DNA of 64,000 nt, taken from contig JADIYW010000028.1 of the NCBI GenBank assembly GCA_016705125.1, positions 124,001 to 188,000 on the forward strand, written 5' to 3'. The notes below the pieces were generated by a model. It searched no databases, had not been told where the DNA came from, and saw only the letters and a program-made list of their open reading frames with translations. Positions 45,076 through 54,897 of the stretch are shown here, one piece after another. The position numbers and the translations under genes are program-made. Numbering within the stretch: the first letter of the stretch is position 1; every line of letters starts with the position of its first letter. This DNA comes from Bacteroidota bacterium. GTDB taxonomy: Bacteria > Bacteroidota > Bacteroidia > Chitinophagales > JADIYW01.

Positions 45076-46494
45076 ATGGAAAGCATTTCAATTTTTGACA
45101 TGATAAAGATAGGCATTGGTCCATCAAGTAGCCATACTATGGGTCCTTGGAGCGCTATGCTTTTATTGAGAAAGGAATTACAAGAAAAAAAACTTTTCGA
45201 AAAAACGGATAAAATAATAATTACCCTATATGGATCATTAGCCAAAACGGGCAAGGGACATAAAACAGATTTGGCAATATTGTGTGGCTTAGTAGGCTTA
45301 GATTATCAAAATTTAGACGAAACAGCATTTGAGGAATTGGTAAATAATGCGAAAAAATTACATTATATTAAAACTTCAAATAAAACCACACTATTATTTG
45401 ATTATCAAAATAATATAATTTTCAACTTTAACCAAATTTTACCCTTTCATCCGAATGGATTATCTGCAAATGTTTATAGCAACGAAAAAATAATTTATAC
45501 TACAAGTTACTATTCTGTTGGTGGCGGATTCATTTTAAAGGAAGGCGAAAAAACGAATATTGACTATAGAAAGCCATCTGAATTTCCATGTCATGATGCA
45601 GCTGAAATATTAAACAATTGCAACGATATGGGTATTTCAATTGCCGATTTGGTTTTAATAAACGAAGAAACTTGGCTGCCAAGACCTATAATAAAAGAAA
45701 ACTGCACCTTATTATGGCAAACAATGAAAGCCAGCATATTTAATGGAATAAACAAATCTGGTGAGCTTCCCGGCGGCTTAAAAGTTCAAAGGAGAGCCTC
45801 AAAAATCAGCAAGAATTTACTGAATCAATCTTTCAAAGACATAGAAGATTGGATATTAGCAATAAAAGACACACCTCACACTTTCACTAATATAAACAAA
45901 TGGATTACTTGTTTTGCACTTGCGGTAAACGAAGAAAATGCTTGTATGGGTAAAATTGTTACCGCTCCAACAAATGGAGCGGCTGGTGTAATTCCTGCTG
46001 TTATGCTATACAGCTATTGTTTTTTACCAAATATGACTGAAGAAAAAATGATTGAATTCCTTTTGGTTGCTGGAGAAATTGGCACCCTTTACAAGAAAAA
46101 GGCAACCATTTCGGCTGCAATGGGCGGTTGTCAGGCCGAAATTGGCGTTTCATCATCTATGGCAGCGGCAGGTTTAACACATATATTAGGAGGAACGCCC
46201 GCACAAGTACTACAAGCAGCGGAAATAGCAATGGAACACCATCTCGGATTAACGTGTGACCCCATCGGTGGTTTGGTTCAAATACCATGTATAGAAAGAA
46301 ATGCTATGGGTGCTATAAAAGCAATAACTGCCTCAAATATTGCCATCGAAAGTGATCCAAAAAATGCACGTGTTTCTCTTGACAATGTAATTAAATCAAT
46401 GTGGCAAACTGCACAAGACATGAATCACAAATATAAAGAAACAGCAGAAGGCGGTTTGGCCAGCCAAATATCAGTAAATATTGCCGAATGTTGA
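45076..46494 (+). CDS. sdaA: L-serine ammonia-lyase (single-chain, iron-sulfur)
   Basis: This protein of about 472 residues opens SISIFDMIKIGIGPSSSHTM, the N-terminal substrate domain. The catalytic half carries Cys ligands for a 4Fe-4S cluster and the motifs MGKIVTAPTNGAAGVIPAVM, GGCQAEIGVSSSMAAAGL, GLTCDPIGGLVQIPCIERN. It deaminates L-serine to pyruvate. The ATG at 45076 fits homologues best; ATG/GTG codons six and nine bases upstream are alternatives. Confidence 0.93.
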   Translation: MESISIFDMIKIGIGPSSSHTMGPWSAMLLLRKELQEKKLFEKTDKIIITLYGSLAKTGKGHKTDLAILCGLVGLDYQNLDETAFEELVNNAKKLHYIKTSNKTTLLFDYQNNIIFNFNQILPFHPNGLSANVYSNEKIIYTTSYYSVGGGFILKEGEKTNIDYRKPSEFPCHDAAEILNNCNDMGISIADLVLINEETWLPRPIIKENCTLLWQTMKASIFNGINKSGELPGGLKVQRRASKISKNLLNQSFKDIEDWILAIKDTPHTFTNINKWITCFALAVNEENACMGKIVTAPTNGAAGVIPAVMLYSYCFLPNMTEEKMIEFLLVAGEIGTLYKKKATISAAMGGCQAEIGVSSSMAAAGLTHILGGTPAQVLQAAEIAMEHHLGLTCDPIGGLVQIPCIERNAMGAIKAITASNIAIESDPKNARVSLDNVIKSMWQTAQDMNHKYKETAEGGLASQISVNIAEC

Positions 46495-46495
46495 T

Positions 46496-46550
46496 GGAGG
46501 TTGACGGCAGTCCAATAACCACCTCTGACCTTGGACTTTTGACCTCCTCC
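46496..46550 (+). other. imperfect hairpin after sdaA
   Basis: GGAGGTTGACGGCAGTCCA and TTGGACTTTTGACCTCC form an imperfect stem directly after the stop. No T tract follows, so termination is uncertain. The GTTGAC..AGTCCA words also occur in block 1 of the intergenic mosaics, suggesting that block 1 is itself hairpin-forming. Confidence 0.4.
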
Positions 46551-46568
46551 CCAAAAAATTCCCACACA

Positions 46569-46599
46569 TTTGTTTTTTAATTAATTATACTTATCTTTG
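46569..46599 (+). promoter_or_regulatory. promoter of the rpsP operon
   Basis: TTTG (46569-46572), a 19-base spacer, then TATCTTTG (46592-46599) match the Bacteroidota consensus TTTG-N19-TAnnTTTG exactly. A leader of about 65 bases follows before rpsP. Confidence 0.85.
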
Positions 46600-46604
46600 C
46601 ACCC

Positions 46605-46650
46605 GCAAACCTCGGAAAGCTATTTATTAGCATAAATTCCGGGCATTTAC
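46605..46650 (+). promoter_or_regulatory. structured rpsP leader
   Basis: CCTCGGAA and TTCCGGG, with an inner GCTA...TAGC pairing, can fold into a two-part hairpin in the 5' untranslated region. Ribosomal-protein leaders often carry autoregulatory structures; no known class is recognised, so this is only a possibility. Confidence 0.3.
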
Positions 46651-46669
46651 TAACCAAAACATTTTAAAA

Positions 46670-47410
46670 ATGGCAACAAAAATCAGGTTACAGAGACACG
46701 GTAAAAAAGGAAAACCGTTTTTTCACATCGTAGTAGCAGATGCACGTGCTCGTAGAGACGGTAAATTCATTGAACGATTAGGTTTTTACAACCCAACCAC
46801 AATTCCTGCAACTATCGAATTAAACCACGAAAGAGCATTGTATTGGATCACAACTGGTGCTGAACCAACCAATACTGCAAATGCAATTTTAAGGTACAAA
46901 GGTGTATTGCACCACAAACACTTACTAAACGGTGTAACAAAAGGAGCACTTACTGCTGAACAAGCAGAAGCTAAATTCCAAGAATTTATGACAAGTCACC
47001 AAGCTAAGGTTATTGACCACACTAAAAAAGCGGTAGAAAAGAAAACAGAGAAAAACTTAATTTCTATCAACGCAGGTGCTGAAAAAGCTAAAGCTAAAGC
47101 AGAAGCTAGATTAAATCCAGTAGTAGTTGCAGAAGCGGTAGAAGAAAATGTAGAAGAGCCACAAACTGAAGAAACTCCAATTGTAGAAACACAACAAGAA
47201 GAGCAAGCTCCAGAAGTAGTAGCTGAACAACAAGTAGAAGAAGCACCAGTTGTAGAAGCTCAACAAGAAGAGCAAGCTCCAGAAGTAGTAGCTGAACAAC
47301 AAGTAGAAGAAGCACCAGTTGTAGAAGCTCAACAAGAAGAGCAAGCTCCAGAAGTGGTAGCAGAACAGCCGGCAGAAGAAGCACCAGCTGACGAAGAAAA
47401 AGAAGGATAA
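46670..47410 (+). CDS. rpsP: 30S ribosomal protein bS16 with long acidic repeat tail
   Basis: It has 246 residues. The first about 80 are a standard bS16 ([36 protein letters not shown]), a helical middle follows, and from about residue 150 the tail is Glu/Gln/Val/Pro/Ala-rich. It contains an exact 69-base (23-residue) tandem repeat (units begin 47192, 47261, 47330; motif [17 protein letters not shown]). Bacteroidota bS16 often have extensions of 60-100 residues; this one is longer. It assembles into the small subunit. Confidence 0.95.
   Translation: MATKIRLQRHGKKGKPFFHIVVADARARRDGKFIERLGFYNPTTIPATIELNHERALYWITTGAEPTNTANAILRYKGVLHHKHLLNGVTKGALTAEQAEAKFQEFMTSHQAKVIDHTKKAVEKKTEKNLISINAGAEKAKAKAEARLNPVVVAEAVEENVEEPQTEETPIVETQQEEQAPEVVAEQQVEEAPVVEAQQEEQAPEVVAEQQVEEAPVVEAQQEEQAPEVVAEQPAEEAPADEEKEG
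47192..47390 (+). repeat. 69-base tandem repeat inside rpsP
   Basis: Two full and one partial copies of a 69-base unit, nearly identical in DNA, encode 23 residues each. The period is a multiple of three, so copy-number change would keep the frame. Confidence 0.85.
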
Positions 47411-47432
47411 ATTCAAATTATAACCAAACCAA

Positions 47433-47464
47433 AAACCCATCCTTTTAAAAGGGTGGGTTTTTTT
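47433..47464 (+). terminator. terminator-like hairpin between rpsP and rimM
   Basis: Arms AAACCCATCCTTTT and AAAAGGGTGGGTTT pair over 14 bases with one G-U, followed by seven T. The rimM start codon lies only three bases beyond, so read-through decides expression of rimM and trmD. Confidence 0.8.
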
Positions 47465-47467
47465 ATT

Positions 47468-47965
47468 ATGGAGAAAATAGTTAAAATAGGTAAAATACTT
47501 AAAACACATGGCTTTAAAGGCACCCTAAAAGTGGGATTTGATGTAGCCTTAGCAGATGATTTTAAAAAAATAAAAACGATTTTCGTTAATGAAATTCCTT
47601 TTTTTATCACCAAATTAGAAATCATTCCCTCTGGCTTTGCTTTTATGGATTTAGAAGAAATAGATACAAAAGAAAAAGCGCAGAAATTATGTGGTAAAGA
47701 CTTGATGGTACAAGAGCAATATTTAAGTGTTGAAATTGAGGAGGATGAATTTGATGTATTAATTGGCTATAAAGCCATTGATGAAAGAAAAGGCAATTTA
47801 GGCATTATAGACGATGTTTATCATACGCCTCAACAAGTATTAGCACTTATAATTATAAATAAAAAGGAAGTTTTTGTACCCTTGCACCCAGACTTTATTT
47901 TGGAATTAAACAAGGAGAAAAAAGAAATCCACTTTTCATTACCTGAGGGTTTATTAGATTTGTAA
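47468..47965 (+). CDS. rimM: ribosome maturation factor RimM
   Basis: It has 165 residues from the ATG at 47468 ([20 protein letters not shown]). The N-terminal RimM barrel is followed by a PRC-type barrel ([40 protein letters not shown]). It helps assemble the 30S head with bS13/uS19. It is placed between rpsP and trmD as in most bacteria. Confidence 0.92.
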   Translation: MEKIVKIGKILKTHGFKGTLKVGFDVALADDFKKIKTIFVNEIPFFITKLEIIPSGFAFMDLEEIDTKEKAQKLCGKDLMVQEQYLSVEIEEDEFDVLIGYKAIDERKGNLGIIDDVYHTPQQVLALIIINKKEVFVPLHPDFILELNKEKKEIHFSLPEGLLDL

Positions 47966-47978
47966 TTCAAAAACAATA

Positions 47979-48671
47979 ATGAGAATAGACATTCTATCTG
48001 CCATACCCGAATTATTGGAAAGTCCGCTAAACCATTCTATTATGAAACGGGCACAGCAAAAAGGACTTTTGGAAGTAGTTGTGCACAACTTAAGGGATTA
48101 TTCAACACTAAAACACAAACAAATAGACGATTACCAATTTGGTGGTGGCGCAGGAATGGTAATGATGATTGACCCAATTTTAAATGCGATAAAAAGCCTT
48201 CAAAAAGATAGAGATTACGACGAGATCATATTTTTAACACCCGATGGAACCATTTTAGACCAAAAAATAGCCAATAACCTTTCGCTTAAAAAAAATATAA
48301 TTTTGCTTTGCGGTCATTATAAAGGAATTGATGAGCGATTGAGAGAACATATAATTACCAAAGAAATATCTATAGGCAATTATGTGCTCAGTGGCGGCGA
48401 ATTGCCCGCAGCGGTATTGGTAGATTGTATTGGCCGATTGATACCTGGTGTACTTAATGATGAAACCTCTGCCCTCTCCGACTCCTTTCAAGACGATTTA
48501 CTAGCACCGCCAGTGTATACTCGACCAGCAAAATATGGAGATTGGGAGGTTCCAAGTGTACTATTATCGGGCAATGATGCCAAAATAGATGCTTGGAGAC
48601 ACGAAAAAGCTATTGAAAAAACCCAAGCTCGGCGACCTGAATTGTTAAGAAATAAAGAAATTGAGCCCTAA
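47979..48671 (+). CDS. trmD: tRNA (guanine37-N1)-methyltransferase
   Basis: This is a full-length TrmD of 230 residues. The trefoil-knot SAM site is visible in [37 protein letters not shown] and [20 protein letters not shown]. It makes m1G37 in tRNAs and prevents +1 frameshifting. It begins 13 bases after rimM. Confidence 0.96.
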   Translation: MRIDILSAIPELLESPLNHSIMKRAQQKGLLEVVVHNLRDYSTLKHKQIDDYQFGGGAGMVMMIDPILNAIKSLQKDRDYDEIIFLTPDGTILDQKIANNLSLKKNIILLCGHYKGIDERLREHIITKEISIGNYVLSGGELPAAVLVDCIGRLIPGVLNDETSALSDSFQDDLLAPPVYTRPAKYGDWEVPSVLLSGNDAKIDAWRHEKAIEKTQARRPELLRNKEIEP

Positions 48672-48682
48672 TTATCAACATT

Positions 48683-48713
48683 TTTGGAAATTAAAAAAAA
48701 AGCCTTAACTTTG
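48683..48713 (+). promoter_or_regulatory. promoter of rplS
   Basis: TTTG (48683-48686), a 19-base spacer, and TAACTTTG (48706-48713) match the consensus exactly. This gives bL19 a promoter separate from the rpsP operon. Confidence 0.85.
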
Positions 48714-48739
48714 CACTTTCAAAATTAATTGACACGACC

Positions 48740-49087
48740 ATGGACTTTATAACATCATTAGAAAAACAACTAGCACCTAACAAGAATTTGCCTGATTTCA
48801 AGGCAGGTGACAATATAAATGTACACTACAAAATTATAGAAGGTACAAAAGAAAGGATTCAAATTTTCCGTGGCGATGTAATTCAAAGAAACGGAAAAGG
48901 GCTTACACAAACCTTTACTGTAAGAAAAATTTCAAATGGCGTTGGTGTAGAGCGTATATTCCCTTTATTCACTCCAAATATCGACTTGATTGAAGTAAAC
49001 AAAGTAGGTAAAGTAAGAAGAGCTAAAATTTTCTATTTAAGAGAATTGAAAGGAAAGAAAGCAAGAATCAAAGAAGCGAAAAGATAA
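48740..49087 (+). CDS. rplS: 50S ribosomal protein bL19
   Basis: This 115-residue bL19 has [60 protein letters not shown] and [20 protein letters not shown]. It sits at the interface between the subunits. Its own promoter and terminator flank it. Confidence 0.96.
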   Translation: MDFITSLEKQLAPNKNLPDFKAGDNINVHYKIIEGTKERIQIFRGDVIQRNGKGLTQTFTVRKISNGVGVERIFPLFTPNIDLIEVNKVGKVRRAKIFYLRELKGKKARIKEAKR

Positions 49088-49110
49088 GATTTTATTTATC
49101 ATTAATAAAA

Positions 49111-49143
49111 AAAAGCCCTCCAAAAATTTGGAGGGCTTTTTTT
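49111..49143 (+). terminator. bidirectional Rho-independent terminator after rplS
   Basis: A stem AAAAGCCCTCCAAA / TTTGGAGGGCTTTT with A and T runs on both sides serves rplS and the convergent lipoprotein gene. Confidence 0.88.
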
Positions 49144-49186
49144 ATGTGTTTTGTTTTAAAGAAATACATCTTTTACGAAACCCCAT

Positions 49187-50089
49187 TTAATAATAAGTAA
49201 ATTCTGCTCTGTATTCATTTTTAACCGAGATATCGCCATTTTTGATAACATTTATTTCAGACAATTGGTTTTCAATATTAAATTTATATTCAAACGAATT
49301 TCTATAGGTCTGAAAATCTACGCTTTTTATTAAATATTCATTTGGCACTTTCATACCTAATAGCGCATATGGAATAAATTCAGCTGAATAATCACCGTAC
49401 ATAAAATTGAACATTAATCCCAATTTATTTTCATAATTTGTGTGGGTTGCAGTCGTATTCACCACATCTCTTTGGTTTTCGTCGTCCACAGGTCGTAGAT
49501 CACAAATTTGAAAACTTATGTCAAAAGAAGTAATTGGATACTGAAAATCCAAGGTGCCCGTTGGGCAAAGCATAAAATCAATCACGGATTGGGAGAAGCA
49601 TTGCTCTCTTTTTTTACGGGTAATTAAATTAGCGTTATAAATAAAATCATCGCTTACGATAGTACGCCCGGATGAAAAATAAACATTTTGATTATCAGTA
49701 ATTAAATTCACAAAATCAGATCCAATATATTCCTTATTGCGTAAATTTTTAATGTTATTCCAAAAAATGGCTTTCTTAGTATAATTGCCAAAGGTATCTA
49801 ATGGTTCTATAATTGTATCAATTATGTCAATTACAAATGAATCTGAAATTGTTCCTCCATAATTTATTTGAATATCTCCATTTGGAATCCCATTTTCGTT
49901 ATAAAAATATTGATGAGAAGCATAAAACTCGTCCTCTTTATAAATTTTTACAGTAGCCAATTTACCTTCCCAATTGGGTTTAACCTCAAAAATTTCAGCT
50001 AATGGATCATCAATTGAATCTATAATTATTTTTTTTTCCTTTTTACAAGAAAACAATAGAACAAACGAAAGTAAGATTAGGTATTTCAT
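49187..50089 (-). CDS. lipoprotein of unknown function
   Basis: This protein of about 300 residues from 50089 has a clear lipobox (YLILLSFVLLFSCKKEKK). The body is beta-rich and acidic (KPNWEGKLATVKIYKEDEFY, FYNENGIPNGDIQINYGGTI, FKFNIENQLSEINVIKNGD-like end). No family is recognised; similar DUF4595-like outer-membrane lipoproteins are common in the phylum. A longer in-frame start at 50137 would place extra hydrophobic residues before the signal and is less likely. Confidence 0.65.
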   Translation of the reverse strand: MKYLILLSFVLLFSCKKEKKIIIDSIDDPLAEIFEVKPNWEGKLATVKIYKEDEFYASHQYFYNENGIPNGDIQINYGGTISDSFVIDIIDTIIEPLDTFGNYTKKAIFWNNIKNLRNKEYIGSDFVNLITDNQNVYFSSGRTIVSDDFIYNANLITRKKREQCFSQSVIDFMLCPTGTLDFQYPITSFDISFQICDLRPVDDENQRDVVNTTATHTNYENKLGLMFNFMYGDYSAEFIPYALLGMKVPNEYLIKSVDFQTYRNSFEYKFNIENQLSEINVIKNGDISVKNEYRAEFTYY

Positions 50090-50186
50090 AGATTTTTTTT
50101 TTACAAAAATAAAGATTAAAAATAATACAAAAATCACCTAAAGTAGCTATTTTTCAAAATTCATAAAGCAAATAAAATTGGTGAAA

Positions 50187-50929
50187 TTACCTTGTCATCG
50201 CCACATAATCGTTCACGATATCTTTCAGAAATTTCTGTCCATCATAAGGAGATTCGCCAATTTCTAATTTCATTGCTATTTCATCTAATGTTTTATAATA
50301 TAAATCTATATTGGTTTTGGTTTTGTGGAGCCGAATCCTTTCCAATAATTGCTTAATCGCCAGCATATCTTCATCCGTAAATTTGGAAACTAATGGATAT
50401 TTAATCTCAGTATTTTCTGCATTTGGCAAATTTTCGATATCTGCAAGACTAATTCTTCTAAATCCAGACAATTTAATAACTGTGGTATTGGCTAATATAT
50501 CTCCAATTCGTTGTGCCTTATCGCCCGAACTAATTAACAGAGAGCCTATAGACCCCAAAGAACCCCAAATATCTATTGGTCTGAAAATCCATCGCATAAT
50601 ATAATCAGATAAATTAGGCACTTCACCATTCAATTTTATGATTTTAATGCCCATTATTTTTTTTCCCCAAGTTTGGCCACCATACAATACTTCCTGCACC
50701 AATCCATAAAAAAGCGACAAAAAAGTAATGACTACATAGTAAAATATAAAAAGAGTCGAATCATCAGACAAATCCTTAAACAACAATCCTAAAAAATAAG
50801 CGAAAAAACACCTGTAATAACTGATAAAAACACCAAATCAAGAATAGTAGCAATAACCCTATCCTTTAAATCGGCTGATTCGTACTGAATAGGCACATTC
50901 TGTGTGGTTATAATTTCTATTTTCTTCAT
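50187..50929 (-). CDS. RDD family membrane protein (one frameshift)
   Basis: It starts at 50929 (KKIEIITTQNVPIQYESADL, then LKDRVIATILDLVFLSVITG with the RDD-type Arg/Asp). The frame breaks near 50795 in a T run and continues with LVQEVLYGGQTWGKKIMGIK, RWIFRPIDIWGSLGSIGSLL and GDKAQRIGDILANTTVIK. A cytosolic tail follows. RDD proteins have three helices and poorly known transport or stress roles. It diverges from the SpoIIM gene, a standard pairing in this cluster. Confidence 0.85.
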
Positions 50930-50976
50930 TTATAAAACAATATTAAAGATTTTTTTTTATTTTTCGACTTGAAACC

Positions 50977-52829
50977 ATGAGAGAAAGTAAATTTATTAAA
51001 CAGAACAAAGAAAAATGGTCTGAATTTGAAACCCTTTTTGATGAAAAAAATAAGGATTCCAACAAATTAAGTAAATTATTTATCCAAATAACAGATGATT
51101 TGTCTTATGCACGCACTTATTATCCCAACAGATCGGTACGCTATTACATAAATGAATTGGCGCAAAAAGTATTCTCAACCATTTATAAAAAACCAAAACG
51201 AAAAAAAGGAGCCATTAGCTATTTTTTATTCGAAGAAATGCCTTCCATTATTTATGAATCTAGATTTAATTTTATTGTAACTTTTTTCTTCTTTTTACGG
51301 CATTTTCTATCGGTTTTGTTTCGAGTCATTACGACAAAGATTTTCCTGAGCAAATACTCGGAGCAGATTACATAGAAATGACCAAAGATAATATTGCCAA
51401 AAAAGATCCAATGGCGGTATATAAACAAGATGATGAAAATAAATTTATGATGGCATTTAGAATAACCATCAACAATATAAAAGTAGCCTGTTATGCTTTT
51501 ATCTCTGGTATTCTTTTCGGGTTAGGCACATTGTATATTATGTTTTCTAATGGTATTATACTCGGTGCATTCGAATACCTATTCTATGACGCCAATATCA
51601 TGGGTGAAGCATTTTTGGCTGTTTTTCTCCATGGCATGCTCGAAATTTCATCTATTGTAATTGCTGGTTCCGCAGGCCTTACTTTGGCAAATGGGTTGAT
51701 TTTCCCTGGTACATTTACCCGATTACAAGCCCTGCAAATATCAGGTCAAAAGGGATTAAAAATATTGCTTACCACTATTCCACTTTTTATAATGGCTGGC
51801 ACTATAGAAGGCTTTTTAACCCGTTATACGGATATTCCAGATGGAATAAGGCTATTTTTTATATTATTATGTTTGGCTTTTATAATCGGCTATTATATTT
51901 GGCTACCCTTCCAAAGATGGCGTAGTGGCAAACTGGTGCCTACTACAAACGAAAAAGTAATTACGCTTAATAAAAATCCAATTCATTTGTATGAAATAAA
52001 AGAAATAGGCACTATATTTTCACAAACCTTTCAAGTATACCAACAATATCTAAATCAACTTTTTAAATTTGGGTTAAAAATAAGTATCATTTATACCATT
52101 GTCTGTTATGCATTTTATAAATTAGCAAATCATGAAGATTTCTTTTTATCTCATTTTCTTTTAGATAATATTGATCTTTCATTCCATTACTACGAACCCA
52201 ATTTATTTATGGTTTTGAATATTCTATTGATTAGCAATGCAATAATTTATGGTTTTTATATTTTCCAAAAAATCATCAATTCATATTTTGAATCCCAATC
52301 ATTTTTAAATTTTATTGTAAACAACAAAATGCTTTTTTTACTTTCGTTAATTTGTTCTTTCCTTATAAATCTTTATTTTTTTTCACCCATTGGAATTCTA
52401 TATTTACTTTTCTTAAGTCCACTTTTGCTACTTTTTACAGGACTACATGGATACAAAAACACCAATGAACAGCCATTTTCGGAATTATTAAATGGATACA
52501 AACAGGCGTTAAACCAATTTTTATATGTGCTTTTTGTTTTTTTGATAATGGCATTTATGGCTTCTATGATTTATCTCGCCTCACTAATATTAGGTTCGTT
52601 TTTAACCAATATCATTTTAACAAATTTGCCTGAGTCGTGGAAAGATGCTCAATCTTATGCTGCCATTAATTTTTTCTTTTTCTCCTCTTTTCCTATCTTA
52701 ATGGCAACCCCGTTGTTTGTTATCAGTCAGGGATTTTTGTACTATTGCCACAAAGAAAAATTTGAATCTATTAGCTTGTCTGCCAAACTTTCTAATTTGG
52801 GTAAAAAAAGAGATAAGTATGGTTTTTAG
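50977..52829 (+). CDS. SpoIIM (DUF95) family protein fused to an extra multi-helix domain, one frameshift
   Basis: It begins ESKFIKQNKEKWSEFETLF, typical of SpoIIM-like proteins. A single break near 51300 (T run) separates this from AFRITINNIKVACYAFISGI, GEAFLAVFLHGMLEISSIVI and PGTFTRLQALQISGQKGLKI. After about residue 330, an additional domain of about 290 residues with six or so membrane helices follows. In many relatives the second part is a separate gene. The role is unknown; it belongs to the MoxR/DUF58 cluster. Its end overlaps the DUF4129 gene by 11 bases. Confidence 0.8.
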
Positions 52830-53523
52830 AATATATAAAATATTTATTTTCTTTTGTTTGCTTTTTTGCTTGCAAATTTCAGCACAAGACACAACAGTAA
52901 AATCAAGAGGGAACGAACGCTATTTCAAAAAAGAAATAGAAGAGAAAGAATTCGATAAAGCGTATTGGAAAAAAGAAGAAAAAAAATTAAATTTTAAAGA
53001 GAAAAAGAAAAAAGAGCAGAAAAAATATTTAAAACCAGAAATGCCAACACCAAGTATTAATCCACTACTTATTAAAATTATCCTGTATGGATTACTGATT
53101 GCTTTCCTGCTATTTTTGCTAATTTGGTTGGCTAAATCTGGGCTTCTTTTTTCCAAAAAAGTCAAAAAAACAGATTTTGAAATAGATATTGACCACTTAG
53201 AAAATGAAGAAATTTCAGAAGAATTGGATATTTATTTGAAAAAAGCACTAGAAAATAAAGAGTACAAAATTGCCATTCGGATTTATTATTTAAAAGTACT
53301 AAAATCCTTACAACAACAAGGAAAAATATATTGGAAAAAGTATAAAACCAATAGGCACTATGAAAATGAAATGCTCGAACAAGAAGATTATGCTCAATTT
53401 AAGGAAACAACTGAAATATATGAAAAAACATGGTTTGGAAAAGCCGTTATTTTAAGCACACAAGAATTTGAAAGTTTTCAAGAAATTTTTACCAATTACT
53501 TAAAAAAATTGGAAAGAAGATGA
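52819..53523 (+). CDS. DUF4129-like membrane protein
   Basis: It has 234 residues from the ATG at 52819. It has a signal peptide (FIFFCLLFCLQISAQ), a Lys/Glu-rich periplasmic region, one helix (LLIKIILYGLLIAFLLFLLI), and a cytosolic domain with YKIAIRIYYLKVLKSLQQQG and WKKYKTNRHYENEM, then FKETTEIYEKTWFGKAVILS. These are DUF4129 features. It overlaps the next gene by four bases (ATGA). Confidence 0.78.
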   Translation: MVFRIYKIFIFFCLLFCLQISAQDTTVKSRGNERYFKKEIEEKEFDKAYWKKEEKKLNFKEKKKKEQKKYLKPEMPTPSINPLLIKIILYGLLIAFLLFLLIWLAKSGLLFSKKVKKTDFEIDIDHLENEEISEELDIYLKKALENKEYKIAIRIYYLKVLKSLQQQGKIYWKKYKTNRHYENEMLEQEDYAQFKETTEIYEKTWFGKAVILSTQEFESFQEIFTNYLKKLERR

Positions 53524-54890
53524 GCAACGAAACTAGAAACGCTACGATTGCTTCCATTTTAGTTGGGTTGCTTGCTTTACTTTTTATTATCCTTTATTTT
53601 TCGAAAGGAATCAATTGGGATGAAGAATATGAAGATAATAAGAGGATGGCTTATGGAACGAGCTTAATAAAAAAACTAATAAAGAAGCAACATCCTAAAG
53701 CATTTCAAGAAGTAGATAAGGAATTAAACAAATATTTTGAAAAACTAAAAAAGGACAAAAAATACAATTATGTTTTTATTGGTAACGATATTTTATTGAA
53801 TCCCGTTGAGATAATGGCCTTAGATAGTTTTGCTAAAGCTGGAAACACCGCCTTTATTTCTGCCAAAAACTTTAACCATTTAGATTCATTAATTGTGGGC
53901 AAGGAATGGACAAATCCAATATCTGAATATGATGATTTAGACGAAAACTCAGAATATGACAATGAAACGGATGAATTGGACACCAAAAATCCAATTTTGA
54001 AAATGCTTTTTTCATCCAATAATGGTGCTACACGCACTAAATTGAGGAAAAAGATAAACTATAATCTGAACCACCCAGATTTAAATATCAAAAAAGATTA
54101 TATACTTTACAATGTTCATAAAACCGACACAACTCCTTATTTAGAAACGCACTTTTTTGCATTAGAATATTTCAAACGATTTGACGACAAAATAATAAAT
54201 GCGGGTTATGTATTTAATAAAGAGCAGCCAAATTTTCTGATAGTTCCTTGGGGAAAAGGTCAAATTATTTTTCATTGCGGTCCCGAATTTTTTAGCAATA
54301 TAGCACTAAAAGACTCAAATAGAGTAGATTATGCGGAAAAGGTACTCTCCCACCTCAATTCTGGTACAATAATATTTGACGAAATACATAAAACAACCTA
54401 TTATGAATTAGACGAAAATGGAGTAAGTACATTGGATAAATCACAATTGAGTTATATATTAAGCCAAAGAAGTTTGAGATGGGCTTGGTACACTGCTTTG
54501 GTAGCGGTTTTGCTTTTTGTAATTTTTGGTGCTAAAAGAAAACAAGCGCCCATTCCAATCATTTTACCTACAAAAAACACCTCGCTTGAATATGTAAAAA
54601 CAATTGGCCAATTATATTTTTTAGACAAAAATCATATTCTTTTGGCTAAAGAAATAAAGGCTCAATTTTATAATTTCGTAAAAAATAAATATCAGTTGAG
54701 TTTGAATATAGATGAAGAAGAAAAATTCATCCATCAATTACATCTAAAAGCGGAAATAGAAAAGACTGAAATAGAAAATATTATATTAAAAATCAATAAC
54801 TACTCGAATGAAAACCAATTGCCTCTCGAAGAAAAAAAACTACATGAATTGTATCAAATAACCGATAAATTTTATAAAAATTGTAAATAA
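53520..54890 (+). CDS. DUF4350 domain protein
   Basis: This 456-residue protein has an N-terminal helix (IASILVGLLALLFIILYFS), an extracytoplasmic DUF4350 domain (MAYGTSLIKKLIKKQHPKAF, GNDILLNPVEIMALDSFAKA, FLIVPWGKGQIIFHCGPEFF), a second helix (WYTALVAVLLFVIFGAKRK) and a cytosolic tail. The topology and place between DUF4129 and MoxR match the conserved cluster. The function is unknown. Confidence 0.8.
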   Translation: MSNETRNATIASILVGLLALLFIILYFSKGINWDEEYEDNKRMAYGTSLIKKLIKKQHPKAFQEVDKELNKYFEKLKKDKKYNYVFIGNDILLNPVEIMALDSFAKAGNTAFISAKNFNHLDSLIVGKEWTNPISEYDDLDENSEYDNETDELDTKNPILKMLFSSNNGATRTKLRKKINYNLNHPDLNIKKDYILYNVHKTDTTPYLETHFFALEYFKRFDDKIINAGYVFNKEQPNFLIVPWGKGQIIFHCGPEFFSNIALKDSNRVDYAEKVLSHLNSGTIIFDEIHKTTYYELDENGVSTLDKSQLSYILSQRSLRWAWYTALVAVLLFVIFGAKRKQAPIPIILPTKNTSLEYVKTIGQLYFLDKNHILLAKEIKAQFYNFVKNKYQLSLNIDEEEKFIHQLHLKAEIEKTEIENIILKINNYSNENQLPLEEKKLHELYQITDKFYKNCK

Positions 54891-54897
54891 AAAACGA

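Noticed and set aside
46605..46650. Known riboswitch class in the rpsP leader
   Set aside because: The short hairpin does not match any consensus I know; kept only as a low-confidence leader structure.
47106..47509. Long open frames on the minus strand with Leu/Phe-rich repeats
   Set aside because: They mirror the rpsP repeat tail; the repeats are explained by the 69-base unit on the plus strand.
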